The notes beneath the pieces were generated by a model. That model made no database searches and was not told the origin of the DNA. It saw only the letters and a program-made list of their open reading frames with translations. Source: Streptomyces galbus (GTDB lineage Bacteria; Actinomycetota; Actinomycetes; Streptomycetales; Streptomycetaceae). Taken from it: DNA of 64,000 nt. The stretch covers positions 1 to 64,000 of the forward strand of contig NZ_SZPR01000043.1 in the NCBI RefSeq assembly GCF_005280195.1. Direction: 5' to 3'. Positions 18,192 to 26,841 of the stretch are shown one piece after another (the first letter of the stretch is position 1; every line of letters begins with the position of its first letter). The position numbers and the translations under genes were made by a program.

Positions 18192-18233
18192 GCCGGCGCG
18201 ATCGAGGTCCGTGACATCGGGTGGGCGGGCTGA
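18030..18233 (+). CDS. Small hypothetical protein
   Basis: 67 residues from ATG 18030: MAQLPDDRARREVMALVEVA, then DPGSVEEIREAFGRRCWIQF, ending VRDIGWAG. The charge pattern and ending look like a real Streptomyces small protein. No function known, and it overlaps the antisense ORF. The ribosome site is weak, so it may be the 3' part of a larger lost gene. Confidence 0.45.
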   Translation: MAQLPDDRARREVMALVEVARMDPRAWPDVRDPGSVEEIREAFGRRCWIQFMPHAGAIEVRDIGWAG

Positions 18234-18304
18234 GCTCAGAGCTGGCCCAGCACCACCGCGAGCGCGCCGTACGGGAACTACGCGACGTCATGGTCGGCTG
18301 TCAA

Positions 18305-18796
18305 CTACCGCTTCCACAGCGGGCGGGCGAGCCCGGTCCCGGCGCAGTGGGAGCAGCGGCCCGAGCGGGCAGTTCCCGGCGTGCCGATGGTGTCGGCGGC
18401 GTCCAGCAGGAGTCGGGTGAGGCCGGTCAGGTGGTCCTTGTGCAGGGCGAGGTCGTGGCGCCTGCCCACCATGATGTCCAGGGCCACGTCGGGGCTGAGG
18501 GTCCGGGCGTCCCAGCTGATGCCGCGCGTGGCGGTGGAGATCATGTCGTGCAGGTCGCTGGTGGTCTGCGTCCCCGTCAGCTGTATCCGCGACGCGAGGA
18601 CGACGTCCGGTGCCTGGACGAAGGACAGGACACCCGCTGGCAGGGCGAACGGCTCGAGGCCGACGACAGGGTCGCTGTGCGTACTTCGCAGCCGGGCCAG
18701 CGCGTTCCACATGTAGGTGCCTGGGCCGTACGGCCAGGCAGCCGCGGCGGCGATGTCCTCGTGGTGCTTGTCCCGCTTGTTGCGCCTGATGCTCAC
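18305..18796 (-). CDS. Hypothetical protein with terminal CxxC
   Basis: 163 residues from GTG 18796, chosen because GAGGAGA lies 3-4 bases upstream. It starts MSIRRNKRDKHHED and contains alternating hydrophobic segments (VLSFVQAPDVVLASRIQLTG, ALDIMVGRRHDLALHKDH). It ends in GRCSHCAGTGLARPLWKR, a possible zinc pair. No family recognised. It is divergent from the 19054 gene across a 257-base gap. Confidence 0.6.
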   Translation of the reverse strand: MSIRRNKRDKHHEDIAAAAAWPYGPGTYMWNALARLRSTHSDPVVGLEPFALPAGVLSFVQAPDVVLASRIQLTGTQTTSDLHDMISTATRGISWDARTLSPDVALDIMVGRRHDLALHKDHLTGLTRLLLDAADTIGTPGTARSGRCSHCAGTGLARPLWKR

Positions 18797-19053
18797 GGGT
18801 CTCCTCAGCTGGTAATTGCGTCGACGTCTCTTGGTACGCCGTGGCCGGGGCGCAGTTCGCGCCATGGCCCTCGCCTTCCCGCCGGGTGGCGCGGGGACTT
18901 CGGGAACCGTCCCGTCGGGCGCCCCGCGGCCGCGCCAGCTGGGCTGGGCAGGTGAATGAGGGGACCCGTGGCGCACCTGGACTGCCGGGCAGCCGGTTGT
19001 GGGCTCAGCGGACCAACCGGCCCGTGTACGGGGCCACGTCTGCGAGGCACATC

Positions 19054-19758
19054 ATGGGACGTCAAAAGCAGCACAAGCCGCGCCGCCCACGGGGCGAGAG
19101 CGGCCAGCCGACCACGGAGTGGTTCGGCACCGCATTTCACTCCACCAGGGGAATGCAGCACCTGGACGTTCGCCAGTCCGGCAACGGCGTCCTGATCACC
19201 TCATCCCCTGCCGAGATCGACGGCGTCGCGGCTTGTTGGCCGCTACGTCTGCGCAACGACGACGACGGCCAGGGGCTGAACGAGGTGGCCGCGGCCTTCG
19301 CTGCCGGGCGAGGCCACGTCTTCGGTGTGACCGAGGGGCCCAGCTACAGGACCGTCCTCGCGTTCCTGCCCGACCACCCCGAGGAAGGCGTCGGCACGCT
19401 GGCCCGGGTCCGCACCCCCGAGGACCCGGAAGGCGACGTCGTCTTCGAGCGGTCCGCGGAACGGCCGATGGGCCTGTGGGCGGAAGCCGGGGAGAATCTC
19501 CGCCGGATCGTCCCGCTGCTCAGCCCCGACGCGCCGCCGGCGGACGAAGAGGACTGCCAGCTGTGCCCCGGCTGCTACCGGCCTGTCTACGAGAGCTCCA
19601 CCTCGCACACCCTCATCGGTGCCGGTCCGATGCCAGTGATCGGGCTGTGCAGGCTGTGCGCCGAAGGCTCCACGCTGCGTTCGCTGCGCCAGGCCGACGT
19701 ACCCGTCGACCCGCAGCAGCGCGCCGTCCTGGAGACGGTGGCCGCTGCCCTGGTGTAG
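19054..19758 (+). CDS. Hypothetical protein with zinc-ribbon tail
   Basis: 234 residues from ATG 19054. A basic start (MGRQKQHKPRRPRGESGQP) leads into a mixed alpha/beta region, and the C-terminal 65 residues carry CQLCPGCY and CRLCAEG, a likely zinc ribbon. The ORF extends upstream, but that part is Arg/Ala-rich noise. Function unknown; it lies tail-to-tail with the replication-relaxation gene. Confidence 0.65.
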   Translation: MGRQKQHKPRRPRGESGQPTTEWFGTAFHSTRGMQHLDVRQSGNGVLITSSPAEIDGVAACWPLRLRNDDDGQGLNEVAAAFAAGRGHVFGVTEGPSYRTVLAFLPDHPEEGVGTLARVRTPEDPEGDVVFERSAERPMGLWAEAGENLRRIVPLLSPDAPPADEEDCQLCPGCYRPVYESSTSHTLIGAGPMPVIGLCRLCAEGSTLRSLRQADVPVDPQQRAVLETVAAALV

Positions 19759-19818
19759 CCGAGTCGCCCCCGGGCGAGCCCCTCGCTCGCAGGGCCTCGC
19801 CGGGTGTCACGCGCGGCG

Positions 19819-20874
19819 TCAGCGGCTGACGGGCTCCGGGTAGCGCTCGCGGCGCCGGTCCGGGTCGTCGACGCCGATCTCGTACCAGGGCTCGCCCCGC
19901 TGGAGCCGGGGCAGGGTGTTCACCCACACCGCGATGGCGATGCCTTTCACGTCGTCGGCGAGCGCTTGGAGGCGGTTGTCGAGCAGGTGCTCCTCCTTGC
20001 CCGCCAGGACGACGTGCAGCCGCGGGAAGGTCTGGGAGCGGGTGTAGCGGTGACGCTGCCAGAAGGGGAAGGTGCGGCCGATCGTGCCGCGGGCGCCTTC
20101 CCAGACGGGGTGCCCGGCGTAGCGCTCATAGTCCCAGACCTCCTTGGCGAGGCGGGCCTGGGACATGGTGCCGTTGTCGAGCTCGAAGAGGCGCACCTCG
20201 CTGGTCTTGGTCGGCCATGCGAGGACGGCGTCGGTGTTGAAGCTCAGGCCGGTCTCCTTGATGGCGTGGTTGACCTCCACCTGCCAGTCAGTCAGATGCT
20301 TGCGGCCGCCGAAGGCCAGGATCATGTCCGTCACCGCGACGCCGTGCGGACCGAACCCGGCGAGAACGGCCTTCGCGCCGGTGCCGGCCTTTGGTCGGGG
20401 AGGCAGCTCGTTGCCGTCGGCCAGAGCCTTCTGCCCCGCCGGGGTCAGGTTCCAGATCGGGTGCTTGCCGTCCTTGCCGTTCGTCTCCGCCAGCCCGCGC
20501 TCCACCAGCTTGTTCATCGCCCTGCGCACGTACGACCGGCCGTCGGCGTCTTCCTTTGTGATCACCTGAGCCATCTGCCGGACCGTGGCTATCCGCACGC
20601 ACCCCAGCATCCGCAGCGCATCGGCACGCACCTTGGCCGCAGGGGTGGACTTCTTCCCCTTCGCTGGCGTCTCAGGGGAAGGGAGAGAGGTGTCAGCGTG
20701 CCGGGCGGTCCCCTGGCGGGCGGTGTGAGCTGCGGTGATCGGCACGACGTTGGAATCGTTCGCGGCACCGTTCACGGCACTGGCTTCCAAGCCGGCCGAA
20801 GGCAGCTCAGCACCCCTTGTCCAGGTCAGGCGCGGCTCCGGCTCGGGCTGCCGGGCGCTGCTGGCGTAGGTCAT
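19819..20874 (-). CDS. Replication-relaxation family protein
   Basis: 351 residues from ATG 20874, chosen because TGAGGAG lies 7 bases upstream. After a disordered 80-residue N-terminus comes a winged-helix segment (ADALRMLGCVRIATVRQMAQ ... YVRRAMNKLVERGLAET ... IWNLTPAGQKAL). The Replic_Relax-type body follows (HLTDWQVEVNHAIKETGL, AVLAWPTKTSEVRLFELDNG, YAGHPVWEGARG, VVLAGKEEHLLDNRL). Members sit on actinobacterial plasmids near replication and mobilisation genes and may act in initiation. Here it is 4 kb from the relaxase. Confidence 0.8.
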   Translation of the reverse strand: MTYASSARQPEPEPRLTWTRGAELPSAGLEASAVNGAANDSNVVPITAAHTARQGTARHADTSLPSPETPAKGKKSTPAAKVRADALRMLGCVRIATVRQMAQVITKEDADGRSYVRRAMNKLVERGLAETNGKDGKHPIWNLTPAGQKALADGNELPPRPKAGTGAKAVLAGFGPHGVAVTDMILAFGGRKHLTDWQVEVNHAIKETGLSFNTDAVLAWPTKTSEVRLFELDNGTMSQARLAKEVWDYERYAGHPVWEGARGTIGRTFPFWQRHRYTRSQTFPRLHVVLAGKEEHLLDNRLQALADDVKGIAIAVWVNTLPRLQRGEPWYEIGVDDPDRRRERYPEPVSR

Positions 20875-21082
20875 GACGAAGCTCCTCACGCAATGGCGCG
20901 GGGGTCAGGATGGAAGTCCCCCGTCACTTGCTAGAGGTGTGGCGAAAGCCGACGGTGTGACGCTCCACTGAGCGCCGTTACCGAGCCGTGATCATCAGGC
21001 GGGCGCGGCTGTTCAGTGACATCGAACTTGGACACCTTGCCACCGAATTTGGACCGACGAGTGGGTGACCAGCCTCGGGCCG

Positions 21083-22006
21083 TCAGCGCGCCAGTCTGAG
21101 GCGTGCCGTCTCTGCGGCATGGGAGGCGGCTTCGATCAGCCCGAGTTCGCCGGCGAGCGTCGAGACGAACGCATCAACGGCCTCGATGGCGCGGCCCTCT
21201 ATGGTATCGGGCTCGGCGAAGTATGCCGCGAACTCCCCGGCGCCGATGGCCGCCATGGCAGGCCGACGAGCCTGGTAATCGGCCCACGCCGGTCTGAAGG
21301 CGGCGCGCACCCGGTCGAGCTCGGCCTCGTCGACCTGCTCCTGCTTGAGGAGGCTGATCGCCTGCTGGCGGGCCTTCCACATAGCGATGTGGTGCTGGAC
21401 GGAGACGGGCCCGTACGGGCCGGGACGGGCTCGCTCGATCCTCGGTATGCCGGGCTGGACTGGCCAGGGCGAGTACAGCTCCGTAAGGACCGCGGTCAGC
21501 CTGTTGATGTCGATCCGCCCGGTCCGCTCGCCTTCCTCAAGGACGAACTGGGCGGCGCGCCGTTGCTTGTGGGTGGCTGAGGGATGGGCAAGTTGCTCAA
21601 CGATGGCGCGGACGTTCTCACGGCGCCGGACGGCGGTCGTCTGTCCGGTGGCGCGCGCGTGGGTACGCCAGGCCCGGCGCGCCTGCGGGGTGAGCACGAT
21701 CGTGTCGTCGATCAGCCACAAGTACAGCACGACGCGGATCAGCGACCGTTGCGGGATACGCCCCAGCGAAGAACGCTCTCGAGCTTCGAGCAGCTTGGTG
21801 AACAACTCACGTTGCTCCGGGGGAAAGACCCTCGGATCGCTGCCATGCGCGCTGGTCTTGCGCGGCTCCGGATTGGCGAGCAACCCTTCCTCAACCCAAG
21901 AAGTCACCATCCTGGGACTGGCTTTCATCACGCCCAGAGCGTGCGCGTCGGCCACCAGGTCGGCCGAAGTCCCTTCGACCCACGTGGTGGCCCGATTCCC
22001 GTTCAT
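21083..22006 (-). CDS. Hypothetical plasmid protein with N-terminal HTH-like segment
   Basis: 307 residues from ATG 22006; the ribosome site is weak. Residues 25-65 (GVMKASPRMVTSWVEEGLLA, then HGSDPRVFPPEQREL) resemble a MerR/excisionase-like winged helix that senses a path of helices. The rest is helical with Arg-rich stretches (RRAWRTHARATGQTT, YGPVSVQHHIAMWKARQQAI). It shares strand and region with the replication block and may be a plasmid maintenance or copy-control regulator. No family recognised. Confidence 0.6.
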   Translation of the reverse strand: MNGNRATTWVEGTSADLVADAHALGVMKASPRMVTSWVEEGLLANPEPRKTSAHGSDPRVFPPEQRELFTKLLEARERSSLGRIPQRSLIRVVLYLWLIDDTIVLTPQARRAWRTHARATGQTTAVRRRENVRAIVEQLAHPSATHKQRRAAQFVLEEGERTGRIDINRLTAVLTELYSPWPVQPGIPRIERARPGPYGPVSVQHHIAMWKARQQAISLLKQEQVDEAELDRVRAAFRPAWADYQARRPAMAAIGAGEFAAYFAEPDTIEGRAIEAVDAFVSTLAGELGLIEAASHAAETARLRLAR

Positions 22007-22161
22007 GGCACGGAACTTACATCGAGATTCGAGCCTCGGGAGCTGCATTCAAGGGACGCCAGCCATAAGGCTGGGGCCAGCAGAAACTGCGCCCCGCACC
22101 GAATCCCTGCCAGGACGCCCGGTGCGGGGGCAGCCGACCTATCCCCTGATCGGAGACCGTC

Positions 22162-22326
22162 ATGTCCCACCGTACGCACCGGCCCGTCCTGAAGCGGCGA
22201 CATGCCCGCCGTCGTCTTGTCCAGGGCCTCGGGCAGACGGCGTTCTACGCCGCTTCCGCCACGTTGGCCGGCGGGCTGGTCCGCGAGCTGCTCCACCTGG
22301 TCCACACGTCCGTCTCTTCGTGCTGA
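22162..22326 (+). CDS. Short basic/membrane-like protein
   Basis: 54 residues from ATG 22162 with GGAG 6 bases before. It starts MSHRTHRPVLKRRHARRRLV, then GLGQTAFYAASATLAGGLVR and ELLHLVHTSVSSC. A strongly basic head and a single hydrophobic helix suggest a small membrane-associated protein. No function known. Confidence 0.6.
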   Translation: MSHRTHRPVLKRRHARRRLVQGLGQTAFYAASATLAGGLVRELLHLVHTSVSSC

Positions 22327-22574
22327 CCTGGGCGCCGGGGAGATGCCACACCCTTATGGCGCGGCGTCTCCCCGGCGCCAGCCACGAGTAGAAGTCTGCA
22401 GCCTCGAGTTGAAAAGACCGTGGTTCAGCGGAGGTGTAGGGAGCGACGCGCGGACCAGGCGGCCGTCGACCCGAGTGAGACGGCAAGCGAAGTCCGGAGC
22501 CCCGGCCGCGGGGGCATCACGCCACGTGGCGGGACCGAGATTCCTCCCCCGCCCAAGTGGGCCTGATGTCGCAG

Positions 22575-23084
22575 GTAGCGGAACTGGACAAGGGGCGACG
22601 CGAGCGCCGACCGGCCGAGTCCCCTCACCGCCGGTGCGCCTCTCTGTCGTGTAGTGCGCACCACCCGCAGCGCGCCGCACTGCCCGACACGGTGCGCTCC
22701 ATCGGCATCGCCGCACCGCACCGGGCGGGCGCCGCCGCAAGGCAAACTCCTCTATCACATGCCCCCTTGACCGCGACCTGATCGCGAGGCGAAACCGGCG
22801 ATGTCAAGGGAAAACGTCTCGGTAGCAGAGCTGGACAAGGGGGTGCAGCGGAGCCGGACAAGGGGGTCGCGCGCGTCCGGCCGCACCCGGACAAGGGTCG
22901 GCGGCAGACGCACCGGTACGGAGCACGGGTATGGCGCACCGGCGCGCGAGAGCGCCGGGCATCGTCGCACTGGTGCGGTGCCGGGTGCGCTGGCGAGTCA
23001 TCGCGGTGCGCACCACGGTGGAGTTCACCGTCGTCCCGGCCACTCGGTGGAGTCCATCGGGTGGAGCCCGCTGAGTGGAGCCCA
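22575..23084. other. Iteron-like repeat cluster, candidate replication origin
   Basis: Two repeat families occur. The word (G/C)(A/C)(A/G)C(T/C)GGACAAGGG appears at 22580-22595, 22829-22843, 22851-22866 and 22884-22897; the first two copies also share GTAGC(G/A)GA in front. Downstream, GTGGAG(T/C)CC occurs at 23047, 23061 and 23075 with an exact 14-base spacing, with a diverged copy at 23018. The region has no supported gene and lies next to the relaxase and replication-relaxation genes. That it is an origin is inference. Confidence 0.5.
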
Positions 23085-23156
23085 CTCGATGTTCTGCATC
23101 CGGTGGCGATGCGCGATATCGGATGGACTCCGCTCAGTGGACGATGCCCGGCATCG

Positions 23157-23504
23157 TCACCACAGCCAGGCGTTGGAGTGCCGCACCCGGGACAGGGCGC
23201 GGGCATCCCGGCGCGCGGCCGCGCTCCCGATCCGGCTTTGCCGGGAGCGGGGCCGGCGCGAGTTCCCGGCGGCGAGGCGGCGCTTGGCGGCTTCCTGGAG
23301 TCGCTTGCGCTGCTTGCGCAGCTCCGCCTTCTTCACCGTCTTCGACTTCGGCTTCCGGGGCCGCTTCCAGATTGGGTGCCACCCCACGGGCTCATCGGAG
23401 TCCGGCTCCTGGTCCTCCTCGAGGGCGGCGGCCATCTGCTCGCGGGCGGCTCGGGCGCGGGCAAGTGCGTCGTCGGGGTCGGGGCGTTCGTTCGGGGTGT
23501 TCAC
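23157..23504 (-). CDS. Small basic protein coupled to the relaxase
   Basis: 115 residues from GTG 23504, overlapping the relaxase stop by four bases (GTGA). It starts MNTPNERPDPDDALARARAA, then an acidic stretch (EEDQEPDSDEP), WHPIWKRPRKPKSKTVKKAE and a coiled-coil basic tail. A DNA-binding accessory to the relaxase is plausible from its charge and coupling, but there is no family evidence. Confidence 0.6.
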   Translation of the reverse strand: MNTPNERPDPDDALARARAAREQMAAALEEDQEPDSDEPVGWHPIWKRPRKPKSKTVKKAELRKQRKRLQEAAKRRLAAGNSRRPRSRQSRIGSAAARRDARALSRVRHSNAWLW

Positions 23505-25330
23505 GTGACTCCTCCGGTCCGGCCCGGCGTGTGCTGGGCGCCGGTCTGCTGGGTGTGCGACGGCGGGATGGCCGCCGGGGCGGGCTGTGGACGCGGGCCG
23601 TGGGCGGCTTCGCGTGCCCGTCGGCTGTCCTGGAGCGTGGCCGCCAGCTCCGCGGCGGCGGCTTCGAGGGTCTGGCGGCTCTGCTCCACCGCGTCGACGT
23701 CGACACCGGTCTCCGGCTCCAGGAGGCGGCCGCCCTTCCGGCCGGCATGGAGCGGCCGCGGGCGCGACCTCGAGGCGGCGGGCACCGCGATGGCGTACGG
23801 ACGGGGGCGGCTGCCCAGGCGCTCCGCACGGCGCGCTGCATGGACCCGGGCGGCCAGGGCCCCGGCGGCGAGACGAGCTCGCTCGTACGGCGGAGCGGTC
23901 CGCTTGCGGGTCAGCGGGCGCAGCACGCCCTGATCCTCGGTATCGCCCGGGTACAGGGCGCGCAGGTCGGCCGTCATTCTTCGGCCGCGCCCTATTGGGC
24001 GGGTGTAGTCGTCGACGGCCGCCTGCACGATCCGTTCGTCCAGACCGGGTTTGTGGGGGCGGCCGCGCAAGGCGTAGGCGAGGTGGCGTCTGGCTTCGGC
24101 GAGCAGGTGGTGGCGGGCGAAAGCGCCACGCATGACGTAGACCACGGCGACGGTGTCCACGGCGGCCAGGACGACGTCGATCACCGGCCGCACCCGCGCC
24201 CACACCGCCGCGGCCGCCGCCAGCGCCCGCTCCGCCAGCCGGTAGACGGTGCAGGCGCCGAACGCCCGGATCGCCGAGGCCCGCCAACGCGTCCGCAGCA
24301 CCGTCAGCGACAGCAGCTCGGTGCGCTTGGGCGGGCGGGTCTGGTCGGCGGCCTGGCAGGCCAGCGCGTAGCCGGCCCGCTCCCCCGGCTCGTGCCCGTG
24401 CTTCTCTTCGTACTTGGCCTCGAGGACGGGCAGCGCGTCCTCGATCTGCTGGCGGCGGGTCGACTGCCAGCCGATGAGCCGCTGGTCGATCCCTGCGATC
24501 TCCATGACGGGCCGACGGCCGGGCGTCACCTTGCGTGGCTCCCACGCCCATCCGAGCCGGGCGGACACCTCCTCCATGAAGTAGAGGACGTAGAGGGTGT
24601 CGGCCGCGACTATGTGGGTCATCAGCGAGTCCGCCGACAGGTTGCCCCACGTCCCCTTATCGTCCGGCCGCCGGGCACGGATCGACACCACCGCGTGATC
24701 GTGGAGCAGTGGCTTCGACTCTGCAGCTCTCGACTCGTAGTGCCGGAATACCGCGACGATCAGCCCATCCCTGATCGGCTTGCGAATCTTGCCGCCGCTC
24801 CTCCAGCGGATCTCCGCAATCGAATCCTCAAACCACGCCAGCGTCTTGTCCCTGGCGATGTCCTGGCACAGCTCCAGCACCACGCGGGTCTCGTCATCCC
24901 CGAGTGCCCACGCGATGTGCGCCGTCGACGGCGCCCGGAATACCAGGTCCATAGCCAGCCAAGGCGTCCGCTCCTTGGCCTTCTCGGTCTTCGGTGAGCG
25001 GTTGTGCTCGATGGGCCTGCCCAGCACTGTCGCCCGCCGGGCCTGCACCGGGCTCTTGCCCAGCGCCAGGAGCTCGCGCTCGATCTGGTCGGCGTCCGGG
25101 TGCCGGCCCTCCCCCAGGAGCAGTTCGGCCTGCCGCTCGGTCACCACGTCCCCGACCGTCAGGCCGAGCGCGGCCAGGCCCCGGCCCTTCCACACGCCGG
25201 GCGGGACACCAGCTTCATCCTGGGCTGCACGCAGCGGCGTACCCGCAGCACGGTGGCCGTCACCGACCATCACCCCACGGAAGAGGTAGCGCACCCCGGC
25301 CCCCGGGCGAACTGACGACATGCTGATCAT
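23501..25330 (-). CDS. MobF/TrwC-like relaxase (relaxase domain only)
   Basis: 609 residues from ATG 25330 (or ATG 25321). The N-terminal 270 residues read as a TrwC-type relaxase: VWKGRGLAALGL, then DLVFRAPSTAHIAWALGD, then FRHYESRAAESKPLLHDHAVVS, giving the histidine triad H197, H210, H212. GTWGNLSADSLMTHIVAADTLY follows, as in MobF proteins. A candidate catalytic tyrosine is Y15. The usual C-terminal RecD-like helicase is absent; instead there is a 300-residue helical, then Ala/Arg-rich tail. It would nick the plasmid at oriT and start single-strand transfer. It is coupled to the small basic gene downstream. Confidence 0.75.
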   Translation of the reverse strand: MISMSSVRPGAGVRYLFRGVMVGDGHRAAGTPLRAAQDEAGVPPGVWKGRGLAALGLTVGDVVTERQAELLLGEGRHPDADQIERELLALGKSPVQARRATVLGRPIEHNRSPKTEKAKERTPWLAMDLVFRAPSTAHIAWALGDDETRVVLELCQDIARDKTLAWFEDSIAEIRWRSGGKIRKPIRDGLIVAVFRHYESRAAESKPLLHDHAVVSIRARRPDDKGTWGNLSADSLMTHIVAADTLYVLYFMEEVSARLGWAWEPRKVTPGRRPVMEIAGIDQRLIGWQSTRRQQIEDALPVLEAKYEEKHGHEPGERAGYALACQAADQTRPPKRTELLSLTVLRTRWRASAIRAFGACTVYRLAERALAAAAAVWARVRPVIDVVLAAVDTVAVVYVMRGAFARHHLLAEARRHLAYALRGRPHKPGLDERIVQAAVDDYTRPIGRGRRMTADLRALYPGDTEDQGVLRPLTRKRTAPPYERARLAAGALAARVHAARRAERLGSRPRPYAIAVPAASRSRPRPLHAGRKGGRLLEPETGVDVDAVEQSRQTLEAAAAELAATLQDSRRAREAAHGPRPQPAPAAIPPSHTQQTGAQHTPGRTGGVT

Positions 25331-25550
25331 CGACCCATAGGACCCCTGCGCTGACCTGCGCAGAAGCGTGATCCGGGGTCGGTCCCGCCGGGCGGGAGGG
25401 CATCGACAGATTTTTACCGGAGCGCCCGCCAGGCGGGCCGTCGGGCCAGCCCGAGACGGTAAGCCGCCGGTGTGTGCACTCTCCCGCCCATGAAGATCAC
25501 CAGGTACGGAGAACCCTGGCCCCCCATGCCGCACGCCGCTGCTCCTGGAC

Positions 25551-25685
25551 ATGCTCCAGGTGCGCTCCGCACAGTCCGACATACCCACCGCCGAGCGCGT
25601 CATCGGGCGGCGATGCCCCGGCTGCCAGACAACCCGGCACAAGGAGTGGATGGAGGCGATGCAAAGCCGCTACGGCAACGTATGA
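25551..25685 (+). CDS. Possible small zinc-finger ORF
   Basis: 44 codons from ATG 25551 (MLQVRSAQSDIPTAERVIGR, then RCPGCQTTRHKEWMEAM). It ends 16 bases before a strong terminator, and its CPGC pair resembles other small plasmid proteins here. There is no good ribosome site, so it may be the 3' end of a longer lost gene. Confidence 0.4.
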   Translation: MLQVRSAQSDIPTAERVIGRRCPGCQTTRHKEWMEAMQSRYGNV

Positions 25686-25701
25686 CGGCGTCGTGCGAAT
25701 G

Positions 25702-25736
25702 CTGCGGCCCACGACCAGGGAGGTCGTGGGCCGCAG
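25702..25736 (+). terminator. Perfect 14-bp stem-loop
   Basis: Arms CTGCGGCCCACGAC and GTCGTGGGCCGCAG around a 7-base loop, 16 bases past the stop of the short ORF. No T tract. Confidence 0.7.
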
Positions 25737-26027
25737 ATACGCTCAGCCCTTCAGAGCAAGCATCGGGTTTGGTCGTAGCGGTGGGAGTAGACGGCGGTGC
25801 CAGGAGCCGGTCAATCTCCTTAGCCGCGTTCACGGGCGTGGGCACCCCGTGACTGATATCGCCGGCAACCATCGGCGAGGTTCACGATTCCCACATGGTG
25901 TGACGCTGCGCACAGTAAGCGGCGAATTTTCGCAACAAGGTCACGGGGGGCGGCCTGTCCTGCACTACATCTCGTCAGAACACTTCAGCTTCCCACCAGT
26001 TGGGGGGCCCGAGCGAAAGAGCCAGTC

Positions 26028-26264
26028 TTGGACGCGATAGTGGTGTCGCCCCTGGTCGCAGGAGTGATCGCTTGTGGTGGGCGCGCGCTGTATCTGTGGC
26101 TCCGGGGGCGGACTGAACTCCAGATCGCCCAGTTGAATGATCGCGGCCTGACGCGTCGTGTGCAGGTGCTCCCGCCGGGCAGTCGGGTGATCGAGCAGCG
26201 CGCCGACCGCAGCGAAGTGGTTATCGAGGTGGGCCACCGTGGTGGGCGAGGCAAACATGAGTGA
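26028..26264 (+). CDS. Small membrane-associated protein in an ECF-sigma operon
   Basis: 78 residues from TTG 26028. A hydrophobic helix (AIVVSPLVAGVIACGGRALY) is followed by a basic stretch and a strand-rich tail (VQVLPPGSRVIEQRADRSEV). Its end overlaps the sigma-factor ATG by 8 bases, so the genes are co-translated. It could be a small anti-sigma or effector-associated component, but no motif proves this. Confidence 0.5.
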   Translation: MDAIVVSPLVAGVIACGGRALYLWLRGRTELQIAQLNDRGLTRRVQVLPPGSRVIEQRADRSEVVIEVGHRGGRGKHE

Positions 26265-26841
26265 TCCTGCCCAGCCACGGAAGCTACCGACAGCTCTGGC
26301 ACAGCAGGGGCAGCTGGTAGACGCCCGGTACCGACCTCAGATACCGACGGATTCGTCGGCGCGCAGCGAGTTCGCCGGCTTCTACGAGAAGACGATGCCC
26401 CGCCTGGTGGTGTTCGTGATGCGACACGGAGCTGACCTCCATGAGGCCAGGGAGGCCGCGCAGGCCGCCTTCGTCCAGGCGTGGGAGCGTTGGGAGAGCA
26501 TCGAGTACCCGAATGCCTGGCTGCGGACTGTGGCCTTTCGACAGTTGGTGCGCTTGCGTGAGCGGCGCGAGGACGCCTTGCAGGATACGGACGAGCCGCC
26601 TGGCGGGGTATGTCCCGTCGAGCGGGTCGAGCTCGGAGCGCAGGAGGAGTTCGTCCTGCGGGTGCTTGCAGGCCTTCCGCTGCAGCAGCGACGAGCCTTC
26701 GCCTGGATCTATGACGGCTTCACTCCGCAGGAGGCCGCTAAAGCATTGCAAACAAGCCCAGAGGCTGTCCGCCAGAACTTGGCACGCGCTCGCAAGAGTC
26801 TCAAACAAGCCTGGGAGAAACTGAGGGAGGACCACCAGTGA
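26257..26841 (+). CDS. ECF-type sigma factor
   Basis: 194 residues from ATG 26257 (GAGG upstream). Region 2 is visible at about 50-100: FAGFYEKTMPRLVVFVMRHG, AREAAQAAFVQAWERWESI, YPNAWLRTVAFRQLV. Region 4 is at about 130-185: VLAGLPLQQRRAFAWIYDGF, TPQEAAKALQTSPEAVRQNL, ARARKSLK. It would direct RNA polymerase to a small regulon. The next gene starts inside its stop (GTGA overlap), so the partner gene is probably co-regulated or a regulator. Confidence 0.85.
   Translation: MSDPAQPRKLPTALAQQGQLVDARYRPQIPTDSSARSEFAGFYEKTMPRLVVFVMRHGADLHEAREAAQAAFVQAWERWESIEYPNAWLRTVAFRQLVRLRERREDALQDTDEPPGGVCPVERVELGAQEEFVLRVLAGLPLQQRRAFAWIYDGFTPQEAAKALQTSPEAVRQNLARARKSLKQAWEKLREDHQ

Larger units (their letters stand above)
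25331..26027. other. Intergenic region upstream of the relaxase, with hairpin and a short ORF
   Basis: About 700 bases. It contains a possible 44-codon ORF (25551-25685) followed by a strong stem-loop. GC hairpins such as CGCCCGCCAGGCGGGC-like words at 25422-25440 could belong to an oriT, but nothing decisive is visible. Confidence 0.4.

Noticed and set aside
25410..25445. Possible oriT next to the relaxase
   Set aside because: The inverted GC words are short and no nic-like consensus is visible, so it is mentioned only as an open possibility.
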